Part shown: in pieces, positions 1 to 8,954 of the stretch
Position numbering within the stretch: the first letter of the stretch is position 1
Layout of the letters: each line of letters begins with the position of its first letter
Source of the DNA: Bacteroidota bacterium
GTDB lineage: Bacteria; Bacteroidota; Bacteroidia; Flavobacteriales; Weeksellaceae
DNA: 39,023 nucleotides
Direction: 5' to 3'
NCBI GenBank assembly: GCA_023419095.1
Contig: JAEZYN010000042.1
Location: 1 to 39,023 of the forward strand
Notes under the pieces: model-generated
The model's input: only the letters and a program-made list of their open reading frames with translations
What the model was told of the DNA's origin: nothing
The model's database searches: none
Made by a program: the position numbers and the translations under genes

Positions 1-41
1 ACTCAGGGAAAGAGCAGCTTTTAAAAAACTTAGATCCAAAA

Positions 42-2552
42 CTATTGGTAAGCCTGAATCGCTTTGTTTATTGCATCGATCTGCTGATTGACAGTTGTTC
101 CTGAAGGATTAGCTTTCAGAACTGCCATCTTTTTCGCCAACCCGTCCCGCAGAATCTGCACAATCATCATCTTGGCCTGCGGATTATCTCCAATCTGGCT
201 TTTAACCTGCGTAAGGATTTTCGTCACGTTTTCAGTAGCTTTCAGGTTGTCCGAGCTCATGATCCAGTTGTAACCCTCTTCCGCAACGGTTCCCAATTCG
301 GGGTTCTGAAATTTTAAGAACGGATAAAAAGCCACCGTAGACGCAATCGCCGGCATGTGTTTTTGAATTTTGTTCTTCACGATTATCGGAAGCAACTCGG
401 CAATCAAATCATCGCTGGCACCGTCCAGATCAATCTTGTCGGCAAATAAGGCAACGCGCGCGGGATCTGCGGCCGAAATACCCGCCAGTGAACTCGCTTT
501 CACCGAATTGGAAAGTGCGCTGATACCTTTTTCGAAAAGCGGAAGGTATTTTTTGTCTTTGGTTTTGGCCAGAGCTGAAACCGCCGAAGCCTGAACCAGC
601 GTTTTCGGGTCGTTGGCTGCCATTTTCTCCACTTCAGCAAGCGCGGCTTTGGCCTGATCTGCTTTTGACAGATCGAGTCCGCTCAGTGCTTTCATCCTGA
701 TTCTGAAATTTGAATCTTTAAGTGCTGCAACCAGTGTTTTTACTGAAGCTGCATCTTTCGAAGCGTTTTCGGCTGCATTTTCAACGGCTTTATATCGGCT
801 CAGGAAATCTTTTGAAGTCGAATACTGCGTAAAATACTGTTCTGCGGTTTTATTGTCGGTAAATTCTGCCAGCAAAACGCCGTCTGCATTAATATTGATG
901 AATTCCGGATTTTTTGAAACTGAAAAATAAAAATCGTTTTTATCTTTCGCGCTTACCCAAACATTTTTGCGCGAAGGTTTGCCGTTTTCATAGACATCCA
1001 GCGCGAGCGGAAACTCGAAATTGCCACCCAACTGTGTTTGATTCACCGTCACTTTCACCTGTTTTTTTACAGGTTCGAATGTCGTAGTATAAGAAATTTT
1101 CGGATGGCCGCTGCCAAAATACCACTGATTGAAAAACCAGTTGAGATCTTTACCCGAGACCTTTTCCAACGAAAGCCTCAGCTGATGCGCTTCACCCGTG
1201 CCGTATTCGTTGGTTTTAAGATAATCGTGCAGACCAGCCCAAAAAGCGTCATCGCCCAGATAATTCCTCAGCATGTGCAGGATGGAGCCACCTTTGTTGT
1301 AGGAAACACCATCGAACATGTCTTCTTTGTTGTGATAATTGAATCGCACCAGATCTTTGGTAACATTCGACGGATCGCGGAAATAACCTTCCGCAGCCTT
1401 CATTAAAGTATAATCTGCGAAATCTTTTCCGTACTTATGCTCATTCCAGAGATATTCAGAATAGTTCGCGAACGATTCGTTCACGGTAAGGTTGCTCCAG
1501 CTTTCAGTCGTCACCAGATCGCCAAACCAATGGTGGAACAGCTCATGCGAGATCACATCTTCCCAACGGTTTTCATCGATCAGGTCGCCGGGTTTTTGCT
1601 GCGCGGATTCCTGATGAAGAACGGCGGTGGTATTTTCCATGGCGCCTGAGACATAATCTCTCGCTGTGATTTGTGCGTATTTGGACCATGGATAGTCATA
1701 GTTCAGTTTTTTGGAGAAAAACTCTAGCATTTCCGGTGTGTTGCCGAAAATTTGTTTTGCATAAGGCTCATATTCACGTTCAACATAATAATCTACCGGA
1801 ATATTGCGCCATTTGTCTTTAACTACCGCATAATCGCCCACACCCATGAAGAAAAGGTATGGCGCGTGTTTTTTGTCCATCACCCAATGGTCCGTACGCA
1901 TGCCGTTGGCTTCTTTTACCGAAGATTTCATCAAACCGTTCGATAAAGTGACGTATTTATCAGGCACTGTCATGTAAATTTCCTGCGTAGTTTTCTGATT
2001 CGGTTTGTCGATGGTCGGGAACCAGGCCGAGCTGGCTTCCGTTTCGCCCTGCGTCCATATCTGGATCGGTTTATCTGCTTCTTTCCCCTGAGCATTGACG
2101 AAATAAAGTCCTTTCGCAGCTGTGATTGCGGCGCTTCCTTTGTCCTTCACTTCATTTGGTCTCGCGGTATATTTAATGTAAACCGTGTAATCCTGGTTTC
2201 GTGAATAGGTTTTATCAAGGTTAATTTTAAGAAAATCGTCCTTGTACACATATTTTAAAGGTGTCTTGGAGCCATTTTTATCCAAAGCCACTTCGTGAAT
2301 CAGCATTGCTTTCGCATCGAGCACCAAAGAATCTGATGGGTAAAAATGCGGACTTGCGGTGAGCCAGGCTTCACCGTTCATCTGTTCTTTTGCATAATCG
2401 AAATTTACTTTCAGTTTTGTATGCTTGAGTTCGGTAGATTTGGTGTGGGTTTGTCGATAAATCGCTGTTCTACCGGAAGTGTCGGTTTGCGCGAAAACAT
2501 TTCCTGAGAACAGAATTCCAAGTAAACTAATGGAGAAAATTAGTTTTTTCAT
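42..2552 (-). CDS. Secreted M1-family zinc aminopeptidase
   Basis: This 836-residue protein removes N-terminal amino acids from peptides outside the cytoplasm. An N-terminal signal peptide ends near FSGNVFAQ (residues 1-21). The exopeptidase motif GAMEN is at 303-307. The zinc site is HELFHH (His336, Glu337, His340) with the third ligand Glu359 in NESFA. The beta-rich domain that usually follows the catalytic core is present, and the C-terminal third (about 580-836) is Ala/Lys-rich and helical, resembling HEAT repeats as in several Bacteroidetes M1 enzymes. No T9SS or lipoprotein signal was recognised, so periplasmic location is inferred. The family is secure; the substrate preference cannot be read from sequence. 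Confidence 0.93.
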   Translation of the reverse strand: MKKLIFSISLLGILFSGNVFAQTDTSGRTAIYRQTHTKSTELKHTKLKVNFDYAKEQMNGEAWLTASPHFYPSDSLVLDAKAMLIHEVALDKNGSKTPLKYVYKDDFLKINLDKTYSRNQDYTVYIKYTARPNEVKDKGSAAITAAKGLYFVNAQGKEADKPIQIWTQGETEASSAWFPTIDKPNQKTTQEIYMTVPDKYVTLSNGLMKSSVKEANGMRTDHWVMDKKHAPYLFFMGVGDYAVVKDKWRNIPVDYYVEREYEPYAKQIFGNTPEMLEFFSKKLNYDYPWSKYAQITARDYVSGAMENTTAVLHQESAQQKPGDLIDENRWEDVISHELFHHWFGDLVTTESWSNLTVNESFANYSEYLWNEHKYGKDFADYTLMKAAEGYFRDPSNVTKDLVRFNYHNKEDMFDGVSYNKGGSILHMLRNYLGDDAFWAGLHDYLKTNEYGTGEAHQLRLSLEKVSGKDLNWFFNQWYFGSGHPKISYTTTFEPVKKQVKVTVNQTQLGGNFEFPLALDVYENGKPSRKNVWVSAKDKNDFYFSVSKNPEFININADGVLLAEFTDNKTAEQYFTQYSTSKDFLSRYKAVENAAENASKDAASVKTLVAALKDSNFRIRMKALSGLDLSKADQAKAALAEVEKMAANDPKTLVQASAVSALAKTKDKKYLPLFEKGISALSNSVKASSLAGISAADPARVALFADKIDLDGASDDLIAELLPIIVKNKIQKHMPAIASTVAFYPFLKFQNPELGTVAEEGYNWIMSSDNLKATENVTKILTQVKSQIGDNPQAKMMIVQILRDGLAKKMAVLKANPSGTTVNQQIDAINKAIQAYQ

Positions 2553-2628
2553 ATTTATTTAAGTAATTATTTAATTAAGCTTCGATAAAATTTAGGTTTT
2601 TTAATGACAAAAGTTCCAAATAAATCAT

Positions 2629-2814
2629 TCACAAACGATTCATAATCGCCTGTTTAAGCTGTTCTTTACTTTTCGTAACGACTTTTCTAAAGTCGCTTTC
2701 TGAGTTTGCGTAATCGATAATTTCGACCGATTTTATTCCTTTGATTTGAATTAAAAGTTCTGCCAATTTCGCAAAATCAGCATTTTCTTCAATGCTGATT
2801 TTTAATGATTTTAT
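2629..2814 (-). pseudogene. Antitoxin-like small gene lacking a start codon
   Basis: An open stretch of 61 sense codons runs on the minus strand from an in-frame TAA (2815-2817) to a TGA at 2629-2631. The reading is clearly protein-like: it opens with KSLKISIEENADFAKLAELL and ends QLKQAIMNRL. There is no ATG, GTG or TTG near the beginning. The first codon is ATA, exactly where an ATG would be expected before KSLKI, so one G-to-A change may have killed the start. Size and composition resemble short antitoxins found throughout Bacteroidetes (inference); no toxin gene lies downstream. Initiation at a rare ATA or ATT codon is the alternative. Confidence 0.5.
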
Positions 2815-2851
2815 TTAATGATTGGTAGTTGATTTTTAGAAAAAGTTACAA

Positions 2852-2880
2852 AAAAAGTGAAGCTTTCTACTTCACTTTTT
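2852..2880 (-). terminator. Hairpin terminator after the AT-rich lipoprotein gene
   Basis: An 11-bp perfect stem (AAAAAGTGAAG at 2852-2862, CTTCACTTTTT at 2870-2880) encloses a 7-base loop. It is flanked by A and T runs, so it could work in both directions. It lies about 70 bases past the stop of the 2950-4410 gene. Confidence 0.7.
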
Positions 2881-2949
2881 ATTATTAAATCGTAGCCGTG
2901 GCTATGTTTGTGGTTGGGGATTATAATTTTCTAAAAGTAAACTTCAAAA

Positions 2950-4410
2950 TCAGTAGTTTCCAGTAGGATCTGTTTTATATAAATTTGCGCGATTATAGCT
3001 TGGATCATAAGAAACTAGTATCCGATAACCTCCATCATCATCCGGTAAAACATCTTGACCAAAAGCTCCTCCATAAGTATATTTAGTCCAAATAGTATTT
3101 CCCATATTATTCGCTAAATGAAGAAACGGTCTACTAGCTTGACTTAACGACTGTGTACCGACTACAATTAAATTTCCTTCCTTCGTTTCTTTTACGGAAT
3201 TTACTGATCCATAAAAATCAGATTTTTTATGCCAAATTGTTTCTCCAGAAGGTTTTATTTCGAAGATATTGGTTATATCTGATATACCTAATGTATATCC
3301 GTAAAATATATAATTACCATTACTTTTCTTAAAAATACCTCTAGCAAAGGCACGTCCAGGATCATTAAAACTACGCTCATCAATTATATTACCATTAATA
3401 TCTGTTGTAACCATATTGAATTTCACTTGCAAGGGCATATTTGCTAAATATTGCTCCCAAGTAATACCAGATATTTCTTTAGTTCCAATAATAATAAGCT
3501 TTTCATTATCAATTAATAAGTCATTAAATACTGTAATTAATGAATTTTCGAAAAGTTTTTCGAAGAGGACATTTCCTTCACTGGATAATTTGGTTAAATA
3601 GCCAGAAGTAAGTTTTTGGGGAGTTGAAGTTTTAATATCTCCTACAGTATAAATATTATTATTTACATCTTCAATTAAAGATCTAATTCCTGCAACACCT
3701 GCATAATTAACATTATATTGACTTATATTTTTGATCCAAACCAAATTACCGTCAAAATCTATTTTCGTAACATTATCTCCGGCTCCTATAATAATATTAT
3801 TACTATTCGCGCATTGTATCATTTTCATTGAAGAACCTCCGACATCACCTTCATAATCTACAGGAAGCATTTTATTCCAAATTTCATTTCCAAATCCATC
3901 AACTTTAATAATTGATAATTTCTTTGCGATGCCAAGATATCTTGTATGTCCTAAAATTATGTACGTATTATCTCGCAATTTAATAATTTGATTTGCCTTT
4001 CCTCCATAATTGGTTTGTGGAAAAGAATATGCTTTGTTAAATTTTAAAAAAAATTTCAATGTATTAAATGTAAAATTAACTTTGGTACGGTTTCCAGATA
4101 AATCTTTTGCAATTACTTCTCCTGAATAATTGGTTAACTCATTAAGATTATTTATTTTTAATTCTAAGCGATCTGAATTCGCTAACAAAGTTTTTCCTTG
4201 TAATGAAACATCATATTTTACATCATCATTTTCTGGATCTTTGGCTTTTACCCAAGATAAATATGCACTTTCAGAAGTAATACTATCAACTTTTACAGCA
4301 AAACTTTCTGGAGGATTATTGTTATTATTTTTCTCATCTATAAGTTCATGTTCACGTGAACATGAAATATTTATCAGAACAATAACTAAATATAAAATTT
4401 TTCTATTCAT
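2950..4410 (-). CDS. Putative lipoprotein with FN3 domain and propeller-like repeats
   Basis: This 486-residue protein starts with a lipoprotein signal (LVIVLINISC, lipidated Cys17) and an Asn-rich linker. A fibronectin type III-like domain follows (about 35-118, with the typical SAYLSWVKAKDPENDDVKYD and LNELTNYS segments). Residues about 130-480 contain recurring units of the form I(I/V)xGxxxx...KxdxxGnxxWxK, as in beta-propeller-like surface proteins. It is probably a cell-surface or periplasmic binding protein; no function can be assigned. The gene is conspicuously AT-rich (16 G/C of 60 in 3661-3720, against 26 of 60 in 4741-4800 within thyA) and sits alone between conserved genes. Both facts suggest horizontal acquisition. 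Confidence 0.8.
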   Translation of the reverse strand: MNRKILYLVIVLINISCSREHELIDEKNNNNNPPESFAVKVDSITSESAYLSWVKAKDPENDDVKYDVSLQGKTLLANSDRLELKINNLNELTNYSGEVIAKDLSGNRTKVNFTFNTLKFFLKFNKAYSFPQTNYGGKANQIIKLRDNTYIILGHTRYLGIAKKLSIIKVDGFGNEIWNKMLPVDYEGDVGGSSMKMIQCANSNNIIIGAGDNVTKIDFDGNLVWIKNISQYNVNYAGVAGIRSLIEDVNNNIYTVGDIKTSTPQKLTSGYLTKLSSEGNVLFEKLFENSLITVFNDLLIDNEKLIIIGTKEISGITWEQYLANMPLQVKFNMVTTDINGNIIDERSFNDPGRAFARGIFKKSNGNYIFYGYTLGISDITNIFEIKPSGETIWHKKSDFYGSVNSVKETKEGNLIVVGTQSLSQASRPFLHLANNMGNTIWTKYTYGGAFGQDVLPDDDGGYRILVSYDPSYNRANLYKTDPTGNY

Positions 4411-4449
4411 ACATATAAAACCTACAATATTATAATTTATTTCAAAAAC

Positions 4450-5244
4450 CTATATCGCAACCGGAGCTTTAATTCCCGGATACGGATCGTAATTTTCGAG
4501 CGTGAAGTCTTCAAATTTAAAACTGAAAATATCCTTGACTTCGGGATTAAGTTTCATTGAAGGTAAAGATTTCGGCGTGCGCGAAAGTTGTTTTTGTACC
4601 TGCTCAAAATGATTATTATAAATATGTACATCGCCGAAAGTATGCACATAATCGCCAACTTCAAGCCCGCAAACCTGCGCTACCATCATCAACAATAAAG
4701 CATAGCTCGCAATGTTGAACGGCACGCCGAGGAAAACGTCGGCGCTTCTCTGATAAAGCTGCAATGAAAGCTTTCCGTCGGCTACATAAAACTGAAACAT
4801 CGCGTGACACGGCGCCAATGCCATATTCGGGATTTCCGCTACGTTCCATGCCGAAACAATCAGCCGACGCGAATCCGGATTCTTTTTTATCTGGTCAATA
4901 ACCTCCGAGATCTGATCGACAACCTTGCCGTCCGCGCCGCGCCAGCTTCGCCACTGCGCGCCGTAAATAGGTCCCAAATCGCCGTTTTCGTCGGCCCATT
5001 CATTCCAGATCGACACTCCGTTATCGGTTAAGTACTTAATGTTTGTATCGCCGTTCAGAAACCAAAGCAATTCGTAAATAATCGATTTCAAATGGACTTT
5101 TTTAGTCGTGACCAGCGGAAAACCTTCACTCAGATCATAACGCAGCTGATAACCGAAAACACTGCGCGTGCCGGTGCCGGTGCGGTCGGTTTTATTGGTT
5201 CCTTTATCCAGAATATGTTGTAAAAGGTCGAGGTAATTTTGCAT
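4450..5244 (-). CDS. thyA: Thymidylate synthase
   Basis: Cytoplasmic enzyme that methylates dUMP to dTMP using methylene-tetrahydrofolate. The 264-residue length equals that of the classical E. coli enzyme. The catalytic cysteine is Cys146 in MALAPCHAMFQF, preceded by the phosphate-binding RRLIVSAWN. The folate/dUMP segments QRSADVFLGVPFNIASYA and YVHTFGDVHIYNNH are intact, and the C-terminus ends in the expected hydrophobic PVAI. It lies 34 bases downstream of the GreA-like gene on the same strand. Identity is certain. Confidence 0.98.
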   Translation of the reverse strand: MQNYLDLLQHILDKGTNKTDRTGTGTRSVFGYQLRYDLSEGFPLVTTKKVHLKSIIYELLWFLNGDTNIKYLTDNGVSIWNEWADENGDLGPIYGAQWRSWRGADGKVVDQISEVIDQIKKNPDSRRLIVSAWNVAEIPNMALAPCHAMFQFYVADGKLSLQLYQRSADVFLGVPFNIASYALLLMMVAQVCGLEVGDYVHTFGDVHIYNNHFEQVQKQLSRTPKSLPSMKLNPEVKDIFSFKFEDFTLENYDPYPGIKAPVAI

Positions 5245-5278
5245 TTTTTATAAAATTTTTTGGAATCGAAATCACTTA

Positions 5279-5719
5279 TTACCAGATTTCTTCGATGGTG
5301 ATTTTCCTTTTATTCAATTCAAACTGCTGCGTGGCTGTAAAACCGTTTGCCGCTTTCGCCAACGGACTTTCGGGTGAAATTGCAAATACTTTGGTTCCGT
5401 TGTAAACGATTTCTCCCGCGGCGACAGAAATATAAAAAAACCCGTCCGCGGTTCTCATCAGCGTACCTTTTTCCACTTTTTTCGAAGGTCGTTCAGTGAT
5501 CGTTTTCAGGGTTTCGAACTGAAGATTTACTTCGTTCAGCTGAGTCTGCAGCTTGTTGATTTCCTGCTGCAGCATCTCACGGCCTGTTTCATATTTGTCA
5601 CCCATCGAACTTTTTGTATCGTTGCTGCTGGCGCGGGTTTCACTGATCAGCCGATCGAGATATTCTATTTTCTCAAGAACTTTATCACGGACAGTTTCCA
5701 GGATTTGAAGTTTCTCCAT
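5279..5719 (-). CDS. GreA/GreB-like coiled-coil protein
   Basis: This 146-residue cytoplasmic protein has a helical coiled coil over roughly residues 5-75, including SSMGDKYETGREMLQQEINK. A small beta domain follows, ending near ISPESPLAKAANG. The SPLAKAANG segment recalls the SPLGxALLG signature of the C-terminal domain of transcript-cleavage factors GreA/GreB and Rnk. Flavobacterial homologues are often mislabelled as 3-oxoacyl-ACP synthase; nothing here supports that reaction. Binding in the RNA polymerase secondary channel is an inference from family resemblance only. Confidence 0.7.
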   Translation of the reverse strand: MEKLQILETVRDKVLEKIEYLDRLISETRASSNDTKSSMGDKYETGREMLQQEINKLQTQLNEVNLQFETLKTITERPSKKVEKGTLMRTADGFFYISVAAGEIVYNGTKVFAISPESPLAKAANGFTATQQFELNKRKITIEEIW

Positions 5720-5741
5720 TTTGCAGATTTCCGCAAATTAT

Positions 5742-7094
5742 TTACCGCTCAAAAACTGCGTAACTGCCAGCTTTCAGCACAAAACCCTTGTCCTGCGAAA
5801 AATCGCGTGAAGTATTTTCAAAGACATTTTTAAAAACGCCCTGCACCGCTTCATCATCCAAACGGAATGTCACCGTTTCCTGAGACATATTAAGCACAGT
5901 CAGTACTTCATCTTTGCCATTCTTTCTGAGATAAGCCAAAATTTTGTCATCTGCAGAGGTTTTCAGCAAATAAGTGGAAACCGCGGAATCACCGCCGCGC
6001 AGCGCCGGATTGTTCGACTTTAAATTTAATAAGGTTTTATAAAAATCATGCAGCTCATAAGTTCCTGTCCATGGAATCGGATCTTTCGTGAAGAACTCAA
6101 GCCGTTTTGTTTTCAATGGAAGTTCCTGGCCGTTGTAGATCAGCGGCACTCCGTTCCACGTTACCGAAAATACTGCCAAAGGCTTGGCAAGCAGACCGTA
6201 TTTTTCATACTCGGTGCCGTTCCAGGTGTTTTCGTCATGATTTGAAGTGAACCAGGCGCGCATAGATCCGTCGCCGATATCGCTGTATCTTGCCAACAGG
6301 TTTTTCAGCTCGCCGAAACTCGCTTTTCCTTCGTTGTAGTCTTTGGTTTTGTGCATCCAGTTCCAGATATAACTTGCATCGAAAACTTTTCCGTATTCCG
6401 GATTATCGAGCTCGTCGAATTCGCCCAGCCATAATAAAGGTTTTAATTTTTCGACTTCGGGTCTCGCCTGCTGCCAGAAATCTACTTCTACCCAGGCTGC
6501 AAGGTCGCACCGGAAACCATCGATATTGGTCTCGCGCACCCAAAATTTCATCGCATCAATCATGGCTTCACGCATTTTTGGGTTGCTGTAATCAAGCTCG
6601 ATGATATCATCCATGCCGGAAGCGATCTGGAAATCATTTGTTTTTGGATCTATTAGATAAAAATCAGGATTTGTCTTGGTCCAGACGTGATCCCAACCCG
6701 TGTGGTTTGCGACCCAATCAATGATTACCTTGAAACCCATTTTGTGCGCTTCGTTTACCAGATGCTTGAAATCCTGCATCGTGCCGAATTCCGGATTTAT
6801 AGAAGTATAGTCCTGCGCGGCATACTGGCTTCCGAGCGGACCTTTTTTGTTTTTTTGCGCTATCGGTGTGATTGGCATGAACCACAGGGTTTTGACGCCC
6901 ATATCTTTCAGGCGAGGCAATTCCTTTTCAAAGGCGCGAAAAGTACCTTCCTGCGTGTATTGACGAACGTTTACTTCATAGATATTGGTAGAATGTTTCC
7001 ATTCAGCAGGGTGATCTGTCATTTTTAGGGTTTTTTGTGAAGAGCAGGATATCAGGCTGACACCTAACATGAGGGAAAATAAAGTCTTTATCAT
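5742..7094 (-). CDS. GH13 alpha-amylase family lipoprotein
   Basis: A 450-residue glycoside hydrolase of family 13 with a lipoprotein signal (LMLGVSLISC, Cys17), so it is expected to act in the periplasm or at the outer membrane on alpha-glucans. The GH13 conserved regions are visible: IIDWVANHTGWDHVW (about 124-138), GFRCDLA with nucleophile Asp197, LLWLGEFDEL with acid/base Glu225, and TSNHDENTW with Asp287. A short C-terminal beta domain follows. The catalytic triad is complete. The gene is not in a visible starch-utilisation locus (no adjacent susC/susD), and substrate choice between amylose, maltodextrin and others cannot be read. Confidence 0.92.
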   Translation of the reverse strand: MIKTLFSLMLGVSLISCSSQKTLKMTDHPAEWKHSTNIYEVNVRQYTQEGTFRAFEKELPRLKDMGVKTLWFMPITPIAQKNKKGPLGSQYAAQDYTSINPEFGTMQDFKHLVNEAHKMGFKVIIDWVANHTGWDHVWTKTNPDFYLIDPKTNDFQIASGMDDIIELDYSNPKMREAMIDAMKFWVRETNIDGFRCDLAAWVEVDFWQQARPEVEKLKPLLWLGEFDELDNPEYGKVFDASYIWNWMHKTKDYNEGKASFGELKNLLARYSDIGDGSMRAWFTSNHDENTWNGTEYEKYGLLAKPLAVFSVTWNGVPLIYNGQELPLKTKRLEFFTKDPIPWTGTYELHDFYKTLLNLKSNNPALRGGDSAVSTYLLKTSADDKILAYLRKNGKDEVLTVLNMSQETVTFRLDDEAVQGVFKNVFENTSRDFSQDKGFVLKAGSYAVFER

Positions 7095-7185
7095 TGATGA
7101 AGCGGTTTTAGGAACAAATTTATCATTTTTAAAGTTAATGATGTGCCGTACAAAGCGACTTTAAATAAGAATAACCATTAAAAAA

Positions 7186-7201
7186 CCCCGAATAATCGGG
7201 G
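7186..7201 (-). terminator. Rho-independent terminator
   Basis: A CCCCGA/TCGGGG stem with an ATAA loop on the plus strand is followed, on the minus strand, by a run of six T. It lies 10 bases past the stop of the pRiA4b-like gene and isolates it from the GH13 gene. Confidence 0.85.
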
Positions 7202-7210
7202 TCTGTATTT

Positions 7211-7798
7211 TTAAACTTCTTCTGAATCATCATCATCAAATGAATCATCATCGAAACCGTCATCGTCATCATCATCAAAACTGTCATCATCCTCCTCCGG
7301 AAAGCTGCTGGCGGCAAACTCATCTTCAAAACTTCCAAACTCATCATCCATCAAAGGCATTGACGAATTTTTTGATTTTTTCGCACCTGATTTGCTTGGC
7401 GCTTTGAGTGGCATATTACCGAAACGGAATACGGTGATCGGATAATTTACGGCGGGCTTTTCGTCGATAATTTCTACCAACTCCAGGAAAAACTCCCACA
7501 AATCCATAAAACCATACTGGAAATGAACCTTGTCGCCCACTTTTTCGAAAGCTTCACTGATGTACACGTCGGACATTATTTCGCCGTCGCCGTCATCGCT
7601 CATGTCTTCCAGCGGAACCGTTTTGATCACCATTCCTTCCTCATCCAGAATATTGAACAGTGACAGATCCTCGCCCATCAGCGTGAATGCGCTTTTGATA
7701 CCCAGATGCAAATTCCAGAGCGTTTGCTTCTCCTTGATCTCAATATCCCTGAAAATATCGTCCTTGGTGTCTAAAATTATGCGGATTTTATAAACCAT
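7211..7798 (-). CDS. pRiA4b ORF-3-like protein with acidic tail
   Basis: A 195-residue cytoplasmic protein. Residues 1-130 match the plasmid pRiA4b ORF-3-like domain: the strand MVYKIRIILDTKDDIFRDIE, the LWNLHLGIKSAFTL helix and the FQYGFMDLWEFFLELVEI segment with conserved aromatics. Residues about 165-195 form an extremely acidic Asp/Ser/Phe tail (repeats of DDDDxxFDDD type). The function of the domain family is not established. The acidic tail may mimic nucleic acid or bind cations (inference). It is a single-gene unit bounded by its own terminator. Confidence 0.8.
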   Translation of the reverse strand: MVYKIRIILDTKDDIFRDIEIKEKQTLWNLHLGIKSAFTLMGEDLSLFNILDEEGMVIKTVPLEDMSDDGDGEIMSDVYISEAFEKVGDKVHFQYGFMDLWEFFLELVEIIDEKPAVNYPITVFRFGNMPLKAPSKSGAKKSKNSSMPLMDDEFGSFEDEFAASSFPEEDDDSFDDDDDDGFDDDSFDDDDSEEV

Positions 7799-7910
7799 TT
7801 TTTGCTTGAATTTTGGTATTTGTTAGGCTGCAAATATAAAACAATTGGGTTCCGGCAAAAAAAATTTGCACACCCTTTTATTAAAAAATATTTACTTAAA
7901 TTTTTCGCCG

Positions 7911-8945
7911 TTATTGCGTGCTGCGTTCGAGAAAGAATGCAAACGTCGTACCCTCCAGATAGACGCTTTCTACCGAAATATTTTCGCCGTGTGCCTCCAG
8001 AATATGCTTCACGATGGCCAAGCCGAGGCCTGAACCACCACCTTTCCTGTTCCGGCTTGTCTCCACGCGATAAAAACGTTCGAAAATCCGTGGCAAAACT
8101 TCCGGTTTGATGCCCATGCCGTTGTCTTCCACTTTTACCAGAACTTTATTCTTCAACGTGTGTGTGCTGACAATAATCTGGGCTTTATCGCGATTGGCGT
8201 AGTAGATTGCATTAGAAATAAGATTGATAAGAACCTGCGAAATCTTCTGTTTATCGGCATTTACAAAAATCTGCGTGTTTGAGGTCTGCAGCTGAACCAA
8301 CGCATCTTTGCGTTCGGCTTCCAGATCAAGCAGATCAATGATTTCTTTTATAAGTCCGTTGATGTCGAAACGGGAAATCTGCAGCGAGATCTCACCATAT
8401 TCATATTGGTTGATCATTTCAAGATCCTGCACAATATTTAAAAGCCGCTCGACAGATTTTTGAATTCTTTCCAAATACTTATCGCGAATCGCCATGTTTT
8501 CTACACCACCGTCTACGAGCGTTTCCACATAACCCTGAATCGAAAAAAGTGGGGTTTTCAGCTCATGTGATACGTTGCCGACGTACTCTTTCCGGTAGGT
8601 TTCCATCTCTTTCATCGTGTCAATCTCGGTCGCGTTCTTTTGGCTGAGTTCGGTGAAGCGCTGCTGAAGATCGTAAAGGTTCAGATTGTCGTTTTCAGGC
8701 GCGATTTCTTCAGGCAAAATGGTGGAAATCTTTCGGATCTGCTTTTTTCCGTACACATTAAAAAGAAAATCCAGGATTACATAATTCAAAACAAATATCA
8801 GCACCACACATCCTGCCAATGCTAAATAAAAACCCTCTAAATCTGGAAAGGAAGTACTGTGTGAATAATCAAAAAGCACGGCAACCAGAGACATGGCGAC
8901 CGTCAGATAAAGTGAAGCGAGAAGGGTAAGTCTGTGAAACTTCAT
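7911..8945 (-). CDS. PhoR-like sensor histidine kinase
   Basis: A 344-residue inner-membrane kinase. Two transmembrane helices (about 7-27 and 38-62) are separated by only some ten residues, so there is almost no periplasmic sensor domain. The dimerisation and phosphoacceptor domain has NVSHELKTPLFSIQGY with His127. The ATP-binding domain carries the N box NLISNAIYYAN (about 241-251), G1 DNGMGI (274-279), an F box IFERFYRVE and G2 GGGSGLGLA (302-310). It lies 9 bases after the response regulator gene, so the two are co-transcribed. The PhoR assignment rests on architecture and partner; phosphate as the signal is inferred. Confidence 0.88.
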   Translation of the reverse strand: MKFHRLTLLASLYLTVAMSLVAVLFDYSHSTSFPDLEGFYLALAGCVVLIFVLNYVILDFLFNVYGKKQIRKISTILPEEIAPENDNLNLYDLQQRFTELSQKNATEIDTMKEMETYRKEYVGNVSHELKTPLFSIQGYVETLVDGGVENMAIRDKYLERIQKSVERLLNIVQDLEMINQYEYGEISLQISRFDINGLIKEIIDLLDLEAERKDALVQLQTSNTQIFVNADKQKISQVLINLISNAIYYANRDKAQIIVSTHTLKNKVLVKVEDNGMGIKPEVLPRIFERFYRVETSRNRKGGGSGLGLAIVKHILEAHGENISVESVYLEGTTFAFFLERSTQ

Positions 8946-8954
8946 CCAATATAA

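Larger units (their letters stand above)
2553..2949. other. AT-rich intergenic stretch
   Basis: These 397 bases separate the M1 peptidase gene from the lipoprotein gene. They hold the start-less antitoxin-like remnant (2629-2814) and the hairpin at 2852-2880. Nothing else was recognised. Confidence 0.6.

Noticed and set aside
7135..7347. Met-rich minus-strand ORF (70 codons)
   Set aside because: It is the shifted reading of the Asp codon repeats in the acidic tail of the 7211-7798 gene.
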